Part shown: positions 18,808 to 27,374 of the stretch, one piece after another | Numbering within the stretch: the stretch's first letter is position 1 | Layout: each line of letters opens with the position of its first letter | From: Larsenimonas rhizosphaerae | GTDB taxonomy: Bacteria; Pseudomonadota; Gammaproteobacteria; Pseudomonadales; Halomonadaceae | Direction: 5' to 3' | Assembly: GCF_023700005.1 (NCBI RefSeq) | Contig: NZ_JAMLJK010000001.1 | Location: forward strand, 769,366-833,365 | Length of the DNA stretch: 64,000 bases | Notes under the pieces: generated by a model | Seen by the model: the letters and a program-made list of their open reading frames with translations, nothing else | The model's database searches: none | Told to the model about the DNA's origin: nothing | Program-made: the position numbers and the translations under genes

Positions 18808-20247
18808 ATGAGCAAGCACAACGCATCACGACATGACGTGGGGTACCAATCCGTCAGCGATGATTACCTCGACAAGCGGCAACTGAAACACGGCGCTGCC
18901 GGGTGGATACTGCTGGCTGGCCTTGGGGTTTCCTATGTGATTTCAGGAGACTTCGCCGGCTGGAATTTCGGGCTGGCCTCGGGAGGGTTCGGTGGGATGC
19001 TGATCGCCACCCTGCTGATGGCGATCATGTACACAGGCATGGTGTTTGCACTGGCGGAGCTGTCTTCTTCGCTGCCAACGGCTGGGGGAGGCTATAGTTT
19101 TGCCCGCCGTGCGATGGGTCCCTGGGGGGGATACATCACCGGCACCGCCATTTTGCTTGAATACGCCATCGCCCCCGCTGCAATAGCGATCTTTATCGGA
19201 GGGTATGTCGAGTCATTGATCGGTGTGAATGGCCCTCTGGTATACGCTGCATTCTATGCTGTTTTTGTCGGTATCCATTTATGGGGGGCCGGGGAGGCAC
19301 TCAAGATAATGATCGGTATCACGGCGCTGGCAGTACTGGCGATCGGGGTATTTATCATTGGCATGCTGCCGCATTTCAGTATCGATAACCTGTTTGATAT
19401 TGCACCGGATCAATCCACGGTAGGCGCCTCGATGTTCCTGCCGCACGGGTTCATGGGCGTGTGGAGTGCGCTGCCGTTTGCGATGTGGCTGTTTCTGGCC
19501 GTGGAAGGGGTACCTCTGGCCGCCGAGGAAGCCGGTGACCCCGGACGCGACATGCCGCGAGGGATTATTACTGCCATGCTGATCCTGCTGGTATTTGCTG
19601 CCAGTGTGCTGCTGCTGGCACCAGGAGGCGCCGGTGCCGAGGCCATGAGTACCTCGGCAGCGCCGTTGGTGGATGCCCTGTCAGCGGTGTATGGTGAGGG
19701 CAACTGGGCGGCAGGTTTTGTAAACCTGATCGGACTCGCCGGTCTGATCGCTTCTTTCTTCTCGATCATCTTTGGCTACTCTCGGCAGGTATTTGCCCTG
19801 TCCCGCGCGGGCTATCTTCCCAGAGGACTGTCGCTGACCAATGCACGCAAGGCACCGGCCATGGCACTGATCGTACCCGGCATCATCGGCTTCCTGCTCT
19901 CGCTGACCGGCGAGGGTGATCTGATGATCACCATGGCGGTATTCGGAGCGACGATCTCCTACGCGATGATGATGCTGTCACACATTCTGCTGCGCCGCCG
20001 TGAGCCCGATCTCAAGCGTCCCTACGTTACCCCAGGCGGGACGCTGACCTCCGGTGTGGCCATGGTGCTGGCCCTGATTGCCTTTGCATCCACCTTTGTA
20101 GTCAGTATTCAGGCAGCTCTCTGGTCGGCACTGTTTTACGCCATCATGCTGGCGTACTTCGGGCTTTACAGCCGCAAGCGGCTTGTGGCTCGGGCGCCGG
20201 AAGAGGAGTTTGAAGCCATCGCCAGTGCCGAATCCGAACTTCATTAA
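18808..20247 (+). CDS. Ethanolamine permease (APC superfamily)
   Basis: Amino acid-polyamine-organocation transporter of 479 residues with about 12 membrane segments. The strongly conserved stretch KRQLKHGAAGWILLAGLGV followed by SGDFAGWNFGLA, and later ARRAMGPWGGYITG, is characteristic of the ethanolamine permease subfamily. It would import ethanolamine by proton symport as a carbon or nitrogen source. AAGGTG precedes the ATG. No eutBC ammonia-lyase genes are nearby; the following gene is a glutamine amidotransferase-like enzyme. The leader holds an odd hairpin at 18698-18742. Confidence 0.88.
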   Translation: MSKHNASRHDVGYQSVSDDYLDKRQLKHGAAGWILLAGLGVSYVISGDFAGWNFGLASGGFGGMLIATLLMAIMYTGMVFALAELSSSLPTAGGGYSFARRAMGPWGGYITGTAILLEYAIAPAAIAIFIGGYVESLIGVNGPLVYAAFYAVFVGIHLWGAGEALKIMIGITALAVLAIGVFIIGMLPHFSIDNLFDIAPDQSTVGASMFLPHGFMGVWSALPFAMWLFLAVEGVPLAAEEAGDPGRDMPRGIITAMLILLVFAASVLLLAPGGAGAEAMSTSAAPLVDALSAVYGEGNWAAGFVNLIGLAGLIASFFSIIFGYSRQVFALSRAGYLPRGLSLTNARKAPAMALIVPGIIGFLLSLTGEGDLMITMAVFGATISYAMMMLSHILLRRREPDLKRPYVTPGGTLTSGVAMVLALIAFASTFVVSIQAALWSALFYAIMLAYFGLYSRKRLVARAPEEEFEAIASAESELH

Positions 20248-20288
20248 CGAACGCATTCTTTTTAAGAGTGGTGCGATGAGAGGGGCGT

Positions 20289-20315
20289 CCACGCCTTGAT
20301 ATAAACAGGGCGTGG
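20289..20315 (+). terminator. Stem-loop after the ethanolamine permease gene, possible terminator
   Basis: CCACGCC (20289-20295) pairs with GGCGTGG (20309-20315). The following CCGTTGTTGTAA is only loosely T-rich, so terminator function is uncertain. Confidence 0.35.
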
Positions 20316-20357
20316 CCGTTGTTGTAATCAGATAACCAAGGGCCAACGGGAGACACA

Positions 20358-21074
20358 ATGCATATCGGCTTACTTCAATGTGATGATATTTCGCCTGCCA
20401 TTGCGAAGGAGCATGGCAACTATCCCGAAATGTATCAGCGTCTGCTGCGACAGGCCGACCCGGCGCTCACGTTTGAAACCTGGCGCATACATGAAGATGA
20501 ACTGCCTGATTCACTGGATGATGCCGATGTCTGGCTGATTTCCGGCAGCAAGGCCAGTGTGTATGACGGCCATGACTGGATTGCTCCCCTTGAGGAGTTT
20601 GTTCGTTGCCTGTGGGTAGCCCGACGGCCACTGGTAGGCATCTGCTTTGGCCATCAGTTGATCGCCCAGGCCCTGGGAGGGCGTGTGGAGAAAAGCGCTC
20701 GTGGCTGGGGCGTCGGTGTATCCTTCAATGCGGTGACCATGCAGATGCCGTGGATGGAGCCGTGGCAGAAGGGGCTTGATCTGGTCGTCAGTCACCGCGA
20801 TCAGGTCGTGGAGTTGCCGGCTGCTGCCGAAGTGCTGGCGGAAAGCAGTTTCTGTCCGAGTTATATGCTGCAGTATGACGACTGCTTCCTGAGCGTTCAG
20901 GGGCATCCCGAGTTTACCCGTGCCTGTGGGGGGGCACTGATGAACCAGAAGCAGAATATCCTGCCTGGCAATGTGTATCGTGCAGGAATGAATTCCCTGC
21001 TGGCCGAGATTGACGATACGCTCATGGCGCGCTGGATCGTTGGCTTCATGCGTTACGCCCACGAGCACGAATAG
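20358..21074 (+). CDS. Class I glutamine amidotransferase-like protein
   Basis: Complete 238-residue stand-alone GATase domain. The nucleophile elbow is GICFGHQ, with the cysteine near residue 97, and the His-Glu pair appears in VQGHPEF, so amidase activity is expected. Such proteins are often labelled GMP synthase-like, but there is no synthetase domain. Its place after an ethanolamine permease suggests a gamma-glutamyl-amine hydrolase role analogous to PuuD; that is speculation from context. The gene has a GGGAGA site and ends 8 nt before the convergent apbE. Confidence 0.72.
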   Translation: MHIGLLQCDDISPAIAKEHGNYPEMYQRLLRQADPALTFETWRIHEDELPDSLDDADVWLISGSKASVYDGHDWIAPLEEFVRCLWVARRPLVGICFGHQLIAQALGGRVEKSARGWGVGVSFNAVTMQMPWMEPWQKGLDLVVSHRDQVVELPAAAEVLAESSFCPSYMLQYDDCFLSVQGHPEFTRACGGALMNQKQNILPGNVYRAGMNSLLAEIDDTLMARWIVGFMRYAHEHE

Positions 21075-21082
21075 CCGCCGTC

Positions 21083-22147
21083 TCAGTTGCCGGTCACTTC
21101 ACTGACCAGTGGCGTGTTCTTCAGCGCGTTACTTTCATGGGTGACCGGCGTCTGGCCTTTCTTCTCGACCAGATACACCGGCATGTTCAGCTGATTGGCG
21201 GCGGCCAGCCCTTCCTTGGGCCCCAGGCACAGCAGGGTCGTGGCCCAGGCATCGGTAAGGGCCGGGCGCGTACCGAACACGGAGGCTGATACCAGGTGGT
21301 GCGTGACAGGTCGACCGGTACGGGCATCAATGATGTGGCCGTAGGTCTTGCCCTGTTCATCAAAATGGCGACGATAGGTACCGGACGTATTGAGCGATAC
21401 GCCATCCTGCTGAGTGATATCAAAGGCCCGCTGTGAGGCGGGCGCACCCTGTTGGGGCTTTTCAATACCTACCCGCCATGCGCTACCGTCCGGTTTATGC
21501 CCTCTGGCAAACAGGTCTCCCCCCATCTCGACCAGATAATTGGTGATGCCGTGCTGCTGCAATACGTCCGCGAGTTGCTCGATGGTGTATCCCTCACCCA
21601 TGGACGATAAATCCAGCGACAGGTCGGGACGTGTCTTTCGAATTTCTCCGGTATTGGTATTGACTTCGATGTGCTGCAGGCCGGTGTGGGTCAGCGCGCT
21701 TGAAATGTCAGCATCGGTCGGCACATGAAACTGATGGGTCTGGAAGCCCCACAGGCGAAACAGTGGCGCGATGGTCGGGTCATAACAGCCGCCGGATTGT
21801 CGATTGACGTCGCGTGCAATGTGCAGCAGTGCCAGCACGCTTCCGGGGGCCTTTTGCCAGTCAGTGGAGGTTCCCTGGTTGAAACGAGCCAGCCAGGAAT
21901 CATCGCGATAGGTGGATATGGCCTGATCGATGCGCTTGAGCGTGTCGGACATGTCGCCGGCAATTGCCTTGTCATCGCTTTGATCCTCGCTCCACCACTT
22001 GATGTGGTAGCTCGTGCCCTGTGCCTGACCCTCTGCGACATGCAATGCCGGCGGGCGATCGCACCCGCTCAGCAGTACCAGGGCAAGGCCGCAGACGGGG
22101 GCAGCAATGATCGAGTGGCGGGATGTCGATAACATGGCAACGCTCAT
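21083..22147 (-). CDS. apbE: FAD:protein FMN transferase (ApbE family lipoprotein)
   Basis: Periplasmic Mg-dependent flavinyltransferase of about 350 residues that attaches FMN through a phosphodiester bond to Thr/Ser of target proteins such as Nqr and Rnf subunits. A lipobox (VLLSGC) places it on a membrane after signal peptidase II cleavage. ApbE motifs include GTSYHIKWW near the start, DLSSMGEGYTIEQLA, GGDLFARGHKPDGSAWRVGI, and HIIDARTGRPV followed by DAWATTLL near the metal/FAD site. Starts at 22147 or 22135 are both in frame. No obvious flavinylated partner lies in the window. Confidence 0.9.
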   Translation of the reverse strand: MSVAMLSTSRHSIIAAPVCGLALVLLSGCDRPPALHVAEGQAQGTSYHIKWWSEDQSDDKAIAGDMSDTLKRIDQAISTYRDDSWLARFNQGTSTDWQKAPGSVLALLHIARDVNRQSGGCYDPTIAPLFRLWGFQTHQFHVPTDADISSALTHTGLQHIEVNTNTGEIRKTRPDLSLDLSSMGEGYTIEQLADVLQQHGITNYLVEMGGDLFARGHKPDGSAWRVGIEKPQQGAPASQRAFDITQQDGVSLNTSGTYRRHFDEQGKTYGHIIDARTGRPVTHHLVSASVFGTRPALTDAWATTLLCLGPKEGLAAANQLNMPVYLVEKKGQTPVTHESNALKNTPLVSEVTGN

Positions 22148-22244
22148 GACAGAAAATGTAGCCGGGCATTGTCCCTCGAACGGTGCGGCCTGTCATGCCG
22201 TACCGACTATGCTGTGTGATATTACCTTTGACCGAGGATAGCTC

Positions 22245-23207
22245 ATGCCGCTTGACCGTCAGTTTCATGCGTGGCTGGTAGAAGCCGCCCAGCACCCCCT
22301 GCCTGATTTTTCGACCGGTTCGGTCAGTGATGTGCGTCAGTGGCTTGATACGGAAAACAACCGTCGCACCCTGCCGGGGTCAACGTATCCCGTGGCGCGT
22401 ATCGACCACGAGACACTATCCGGCGAGACCGATGCCGGCATCGGTCTTCGCTGGTACATCCCTCAGGTACATGGCTCAGTGGCCTCACTGCCGGTCGTCA
22501 CGTTCTTTCATGGTGGCGGGTTTGTGATTGGCAGCGTCGATAATTACGACACGCTGTGCCGCGCCCTGTGCCGTGCCTCGAAAACCATTGTGGTATCGGT
22601 CGAATACCGGCTGGCACCTGAGGCACCGTTTCCCGCCGCGACAAATGATTGTCTGGCGGCGCTTCGTCATGTCCATGCCACTGCGGCGCAACACGGAGGG
22701 GATGCCGAGCGTCTGGCGGTGGCCGGTGACAGTGCCGGAGGGCAGCTGGCGGCCGTGACGGCACTACGAGCCCGGGATGAAGATGGGCCCGCCCTGATGG
22801 GACAGTGCCTGATCTATCCGCAGACCGATTTCACGGCGGCCGGTACTGACTCGCTGGATCGTCATGGCGTCGGGTATGGCCTGACGCGACAGGCCAGAGA
22901 CTGGTTTGTTGCACAGTATCTGACCTCCCCGGAACAGGCGCTTGATCAGCATGTCGGCCTGCTCCAGCGGACGGATCTGGCCGGACTTCCACCGGCGCTG
23001 GTCGTGACGGCGGAGTTCGATCCGCTGGTGGATGAAGGGGAGGCCTATGCCCGTCATATGGCCGAGGCCGGCGTTACAGTGATTGCCAGTCGCTATCATG
23101 GCGTCATTCATGGCTTCATGCGGCGGGTAGGGCAGCATCGACTGGCAGATCAGCTGGTTCAGCAGTGTGGGGGCTGGCTGAGGACCACACTGGCTCCGGT
23201 GAACTGA
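22245..23207 (+). CDS. Alpha/beta hydrolase of the hormone-sensitive lipase family
   Basis: Cytoplasmic esterase of 320 residues. It shows the family oxyanion motif HGGGF, the nucleophile serine in GDSAGG, the acid in EFDPLVDEG and the catalytic histidine in VIHGFMR, all in the expected order. It should hydrolyse short acyl esters; the natural substrate cannot be told. It is divergent from apbE, with 97 nt between them. Confidence 0.87.
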   Translation: MPLDRQFHAWLVEAAQHPLPDFSTGSVSDVRQWLDTENNRRTLPGSTYPVARIDHETLSGETDAGIGLRWYIPQVHGSVASLPVVTFFHGGGFVIGSVDNYDTLCRALCRASKTIVVSVEYRLAPEAPFPAATNDCLAALRHVHATAAQHGGDAERLAVAGDSAGGQLAAVTALRARDEDGPALMGQCLIYPQTDFTAAGTDSLDRHGVGYGLTRQARDWFVAQYLTSPEQALDQHVGLLQRTDLAGLPPALVVTAEFDPLVDEGEAYARHMAEAGVTVIASRYHGVIHGFMRRVGQHRLADQLVQQCGGWLRTTLAPVN

Positions 23208-23263
23208 TGTCGACAAACGTCTAACGGTATTGTCATACCACCAGGCGTAGGGTATCCGAAGAG

Positions 23264-23288
23264 GCCGCCATGCAGGGCGGCGTCTTTC
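23264..23288 (+). terminator. Probable terminator after the HSL-type esterase gene
   Basis: GCCGCC (23264-23269) pairs with GGCGGC (23276-23281) over a 6-nt loop and is followed by GTCTTTCG, a weak U tract. Confidence 0.5.
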
Positions 23289-23374
23289 GTTAGGCATGAC
23301 CTCATGCCTGTGCTGCAGTAACAACAGTATCGCTTTCGACAAGTGTGTGCGGGGCGGCCTGCGAGGATGAGTTC

Positions 23375-24853
23375 ATGATCACGTTTCTGGTAGCTATTGC
23401 GCTTCTGGTCCTCGGGTATTTTACCTACGGGGTATTTATCGAGCGGGTGTTTGCCGTCAAGCGTCAGCGTCAGACGCCGGCCTTTACCATGCGCGACAAC
23501 GTGGATTACGTGCCGATGAAAACGCCGCGTAATGCATTGATCCAGCTATTGAACATTGCCGGCGTCGGGCCGATTTTCGGGCCGATTCTGGGGGCGCTGT
23601 ACGGCCCCGTGGCGTTTGTATGGATCGTGATCGGGTGTATCTTTGCCGGTGCGGTTCATGATTATCTGACCGGCATGATCTCGATTCGCAATCATGGTGC
23701 TCATCTGCCTCAGCTGGCGGGCAAGTTTCTTGGCAAGTCCATGAAGCACATCGTGAACGGGTTTGCGATCCTGCTGCTGCTGCTGGTCGGTACCGTATTC
23801 GTGACCTCACCGGCAGCGTTACTGGCCAACCTGACATCGTTCAATGTACCGCTGATCCTGTTGGCGATCTTTGCCTATTACCTGCTGGCCACCCTGTTGC
23901 CGATCGACAAGATCATTGGGCGGATTTATCCCTGGTTTGGTGCGCTGTTGCTGTTCAGTGCGCTGGGCATCGGTCTTGGTCTGGTCTTTACCGGGGCGCC
24001 TATTCCGGAGCTGAGCTTCCAGAACATGCACCCTGAAGGGGCGCCGATCTTCCCGCTGCTGTTTTTAACCATTTCCTGCGGCGCGCTGTCCGGATTCCAT
24101 GCAACCCAGACGCCCATCATTTCTCGCACGACCGAGAATGAAGGCAACGGACGACGCATCTTTTACGGCATGATGATTGCCGAAGGCATTATTGCCATGA
24201 TCTGGGCTGCAGCCGCCATGAGCATGTTCCACGGTGAGCAAAGCCTGTCAGCGGTACTGGCAGCCGGCGGACCGGCAGCCGTGGTGAGTGCCGTATCCAC
24301 CCAGATGCTGGGTGCCATTGGCGGCACACTGGCCATTCTTGGCGTTATCGTACTGCCGATTACCTCCGGAGATACGGCCTTCCGCAGTGCACGCATGATC
24401 ATTGCCGATTACCTCAAGATCGATCAGCGCAAGATAGCGAAGCGGATCTGGATTGCTGCACCGCTGTTTATAATGTCCTATGCCTTGACCCACATCGACT
24501 TCACGCTACTGTGGCGTTACTTCTCCTGGGCGAACCAGACCACGGCGGTTATTGCCCTGTGGGTGGGCACCATGTATCTCGTTCTGGCACGAAAGCCGCA
24601 CTGGGTGACCTCGATTCCGGCTGTTTTCATGACGATGGCGACCTTTACCTACATGGCATATGCCCCGATCGGTTTCGGACTGTCGCTGGAGGTCAGCTAT
24701 GTCTTTGCTGCAGCAGGAACGCTGATTGCGATTGCCCTGTTCATGAAGCGGGTGCGGCGCCTGTCACGTGCCACCTTTGCCGTGGATGAGCCGGAAGTAC
24801 CCACTGGCGCACCGTTGTCTTCAATCAAGCGGGCGATAGCGCCCTCATCATGA
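23375..24853 (+). CDS. cstA: CstA-family transporter (short form)
   Basis: Integral membrane protein of 492 residues with many hydrophobic segments. It carries the CstA/BtsT family core: NVDYVPMKTPRNALIQLLNIAG, GPIFGPILGALYGPVAFVWI, FAGAVHDYLTGM and SGFHATQTPIISRT. It is shorter than E. coli CstA (about 700 residues) and matches the 480-500-residue branch. Family members import peptides or pyruvate; the substrate here is unknown. ATG 23375 with GAGGATGAG upstream was chosen over a GTG at 23345. A perfect bidirectional terminator follows. Confidence 0.85.
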   Translation: MITFLVAIALLVLGYFTYGVFIERVFAVKRQRQTPAFTMRDNVDYVPMKTPRNALIQLLNIAGVGPIFGPILGALYGPVAFVWIVIGCIFAGAVHDYLTGMISIRNHGAHLPQLAGKFLGKSMKHIVNGFAILLLLLVGTVFVTSPAALLANLTSFNVPLILLAIFAYYLLATLLPIDKIIGRIYPWFGALLLFSALGIGLGLVFTGAPIPELSFQNMHPEGAPIFPLLFLTISCGALSGFHATQTPIISRTTENEGNGRRIFYGMMIAEGIIAMIWAAAAMSMFHGEQSLSAVLAAGGPAAVVSAVSTQMLGAIGGTLAILGVIVLPITSGDTAFRSARMIIADYLKIDQRKIAKRIWIAAPLFIMSYALTHIDFTLLWRYFSWANQTTAVIALWVGTMYLVLARKPHWVTSIPAVFMTMATFTYMAYAPIGFGLSLEVSYVFAAAGTLIAIALFMKRVRRLSRATFAVDEPEVPTGAPLSSIKRAIAPSS

Positions 24854-24886
24854 AGTGAGTCGGCCGGATTCGACGGCATGGAAAAT

Positions 24887-24914
24887 GAAAACGGCGCCCT
24901 CGGGCGCCGTTTTC
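24887..24914. terminator. Bidirectional terminator between cstA and the amino acid ABC operon
   Basis: A perfect 12-bp stem (24887-24898 with 24903-24914) around loop CTCG is flanked by AAAA on the left and TTTT on the right. It serves both convergent units. Confidence 0.92.
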
Positions 24915-24936
24915 AGTCGTGCAACATGAAAGGATG

Positions 24937-25713
24937 TCAGTGGGTGTTGCCGTCAGGGAAGTATTTGGAATAGAGGCTGTTATAGGTGCCGTTGCTCTTG
25001 AGCTCGGCCAGGGCCTTGTTAAAGGTGTCTGCCAGTTCCCGGTCGCGCTTTCGAAACGCTATCCCGAACCCTTCACCGAAGTATTTCTTCGGTTCGGTCA
25101 GCATGTCACCCACGGTCTTGAACTTGCCATCCTTGCTGTCCACCAGCGCGGCCTTGCCGGTAGGGTAGTCAAGGAAGGCGATATCCAGTCGGCCTGCTTC
25201 CATATCCACGGCGACATCGTCGGCAGTGGCGTAGCGCTTGATGCTGGCCTCGTCACCAAACATGTCGGTCACGTAGTTGTCCTGTACGGTGCCTCGCTGT
25301 ACGCCGATATTCATGCCCTTGAGGCTGGCCTTGTCAGGCGTTTCAAGCGTACTTTTTTCAGGCGTGAACCAGGCAGAGGGCGGAGTCATGTACGGGTCGG
25401 AAAACAGAATCTGTTTCTTACGATCATCGTTGATGGTCATCGAGGACATGATGGCGTCGAACTTGCGTGCCTGCAGGCCCGGAATAATGCCGTCCCAGCC
25501 CTGAATGACCCAGTTGCACTTCAGTTTGGCCTGCTCGCACAGGGCGTTGCCCAGATCGATATCAAAGCCGGCCAGTGTGCCGTCCGGCTGGCGATATTCC
25601 ATCGGTACATAGGGAATATCGACCCCGATACGTACCGTGTCGTAATCCTTTGCCTGGGCCGTGCCGGCAACCAGTGCCGCGCCCATGAGTGACAGGGTCA
25701 GAATCCGTTTCAT
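24937..25713 (-). CDS. Basic amino acid ABC transporter substrate-binding protein (HisJ/ArgT-like)
   Basis: Periplasmic solute-binding protein of 258 residues with a Sec signal peptide ending TAQA. Family 3 features follow: YDTVRIGVDIPYVPMEYRQPDG, GFDIDLGNALC, WDGIIPGLQARKFDAIMSSM and LKGMNIGVQRGTVQDN. These are typical of lysine/arginine/ornithine/histidine-binding proteins. ATG 25713 with AAGGATG upstream was chosen, since the frame upstream gives no signal peptide. It is the last gene of the unit, separated from the permease genes by 128 nt with two stem-loops, which may set a separate expression level. Confidence 0.9.
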   Translation of the reverse strand: MKRILTLSLMGAALVAGTAQAKDYDTVRIGVDIPYVPMEYRQPDGTLAGFDIDLGNALCEQAKLKCNWVIQGWDGIIPGLQARKFDAIMSSMTINDDRKKQILFSDPYMTPPSAWFTPEKSTLETPDKASLKGMNIGVQRGTVQDNYVTDMFGDEASIKRYATADDVAVDMEAGRLDIAFLDYPTGKAALVDSKDGKFKTVGDMLTEPKKYFGEGFGIAFRKRDRELADTFNKALAELKSNGTYNSLYSKYFPDGNTH

Positions 25714-25734
25714 GGAAACATCCTTTTGTTGTTG

Positions 25735-25751
25735 GCCGGGGATAGCCCGGC
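25735..25751 (-). repeat. Intercistronic stem-loop just upstream of the binding-protein gene
   Basis: GCCGGG (25735-25740) pairs with CCCGGC (25746-25751) around a 5-nt loop. It lies 22-38 nt upstream of the binding-protein start and has no U tract, so it is more likely a 5' mRNA structure than a terminator. Confidence 0.5.
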
Positions 25752-25774
25752 ATTGTGGTAGTGATCCATTGATG

Positions 25775-25805
25775 CCCTGTACCGGCGTGTGGCCGGTATG
25801 CAGGG
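25775..25805 (-). repeat. Long intercistronic hairpin between permease and binding-protein genes
   Basis: TACCGGC (25780-25786) pairs with GCCGGTA (25792-25798) over a 5-nt loop. CCCTG (25775-25779) and CAGGG (25801-25805) extend the stem past a 2-nt bulge. There is no T run on either side. It resembles the REP-like RNA-stabilising hairpins found in other periplasmic-binding-protein operons. Confidence 0.55.
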
Positions 25806-25841
25806 TACAAGCATAACCGGCAATGACCGATACGTCATGAA

Positions 25842-26579
25842 TCACGACTGGGGTTTCAGGTGCCCCAGCAGGCGTTTTTCAAGGTATTTGAACAGGCCCT
25901 GAATACTGAAGCTCAGCGCCATGTAAAGTACCGCCACAAACAGGAACGCGGCAAAGGGCGCGTAGAAACGAGCATAGATATAGTAGGCCGCCCCGGTCAG
26001 GTCGGTGATCGAGACTACAAAGGCAATGGCACTGGCGTGAAGCATGAAGATCACCTCATTGCCATAGGCTGGCAGCGCACGCCGGAAGGCGCTGGGTAAT
26101 ACAATGCGGCGCAACATGGTGAACCTGTTCATGCCGTAGGCACGGGCAGCCTCGATTTCACCCCGGGGTGTTGACTGAATGGCCCCGTGGAAGATCTCGG
26201 TTGTATATGCCGCCGTATTGAGGGTAAAGGCCAGAAGCGCCGGATAGATCGGGTCTTCCAGGAAAAACCATAGCCAGGTGTCCTGGATGCCGGGAATAAA
26301 GGCAAACCCGTAGTAGGCCAGATACAGTTGAATCAGCAGCGGTGTGCCGCGAAACAGATAGGTGAAAAACCAGACCGGTTTCCTGATCCACAGGTTTGAT
26401 GAGCCTCGGGCGATGGCCAGAGGAACGGCAATGATCAGTCCGATGACCAGCGATACAAACACCAGGTGCACGGTATTGACCAGTCCTGACCAGTACATCT
26501 CGAAGGTGTTGGGGGTAAAGATGTCATTGCCGTTCATCCAGCTCAGCACAGGCTGCCAGAGAGTACTTAATTGTTCCAC
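25842..26579 (-). CDS. Amino acid ABC transporter permease (HisM/ArtM-like)
   Basis: Inner-membrane permease of 245 residues with about five membrane segments. The EAA loop region reads EIEAARAYGMNRFTMLRRIVLPSAFRRALP, the contact site for the ATPase. Family markers TVHLVFVSLVIGLIIAVPLA and YLFRGTPLLIQLYLAYYG place it in the His/Glu/Gln/Arg permease family. It overlaps the preceding permease gene by 13 nt, so the two should be made in equal amounts and form a heterodimer. Confidence 0.91.
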   Translation of the reverse strand: MEQLSTLWQPVLSWMNGNDIFTPNTFEMYWSGLVNTVHLVFVSLVIGLIIAVPLAIARGSSNLWIRKPVWFFTYLFRGTPLLIQLYLAYYGFAFIPGIQDTWLWFFLEDPIYPALLAFTLNTAAYTTEIFHGAIQSTPRGEIEAARAYGMNRFTMLRRIVLPSAFRRALPAYGNEVIFMLHASAIAFVVSITDLTGAAYYIYARFYAPFAAFLFVAVLYMALSFSIQGLFKYLEKRLLGHLKPQS

Positions 26580-27286
26580 GAGGAGCCTCCGCTGGAGAAG
26601 CCGATGTCAAACCGCTGGCGCAGTTTCATGAAGCACCATTCCGATACGCTGGCGATCAACAGGTAGCCCAGTGCGACAGGGATCATGAACAGAAAGGGTT
26701 CATGGGTCGCCTTGGTGGCCTCGGCAGCGACCTTGACCATGTCGCTCAGGCCGATAATGGACACCAGCGCGGTGGTTTTCAAAAGCACCATCCAGTTGTT
26801 GCCCAGCCCCGGCAGGGCGTGCCGCATCATCAGCGGGAAGCGAATGTGCCTGAATACCGCCCAGGGCCGCATGCCATAGGCGCGTCCCGCCTCCAGCAGA
26901 CCCTCATCGACGGCAAGAAACGCCCCGCGGAAGGTTTCGGACATGTAGGCGCCAAAGATGATGCCGATGGTTACCACACCGGCCACGAAGGCATTGATAT
27001 TGATGAAGATGTCGACATCAAACTCGCTGTAGATCCAGTCGGTGGCCATGTTGATACCGATCTGGCCTCCATAAAACAAAAGCAGCATCAGTACCAGATC
27101 CGGCACGCCGCGGATGACCAGCGTATAAACGTGGGCAATGCCGCGCAGTATGCGAGACGACGATAATTTTGCACTGGCTGATAACAATCCCAGCAGGACT
27201 GCGAGCAGCAGCGACAGCAGGGCCAGTTCCAGTGTCAATAGCGACCCCTCCAGCAGGCGGGGGCCGTACCCATGAAGATCAAGCAT
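26567..27286 (-). CDS. Amino acid ABC transporter permease (HisQ-like)
   Basis: Partner permease of 239 residues. The EAA loop is EAGRAYGMRPWAVFRHIRFPLMMRHALPG, and the N-terminal membrane segments carry the family pattern GSLLTLELALLSLLLAVLLG and VIRGVPDLVLMLLLFYGGQ. ATG 27286 with AGGAC upstream is preferred to a GTG at 27307. It lies downstream of the ATPase gene and overlaps the second permease gene. Confidence 0.91.
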   Translation of the reverse strand: MLDLHGYGPRLLEGSLLTLELALLSLLLAVLLGLLSASAKLSSSRILRGIAHVYTLVIRGVPDLVLMLLLFYGGQIGINMATDWIYSEFDVDIFININAFVAGVVTIGIIFGAYMSETFRGAFLAVDEGLLEAGRAYGMRPWAVFRHIRFPLMMRHALPGLGNNWMVLLKTTALVSIIGLSDMVKVAAEATKATHEPFLFMIPVALGYLLIASVSEWCFMKLRQRFDIGFSSGGSSWNN

Positions 27287-27374
27287 AAACGCGTCCTGAT
27301 CGCGCACGGTGCGCAGTAGTTGAATCCGGAAGATGCGTCTGGCGCATCACCGTCAGGGAAACCGGGTCAGCCGC

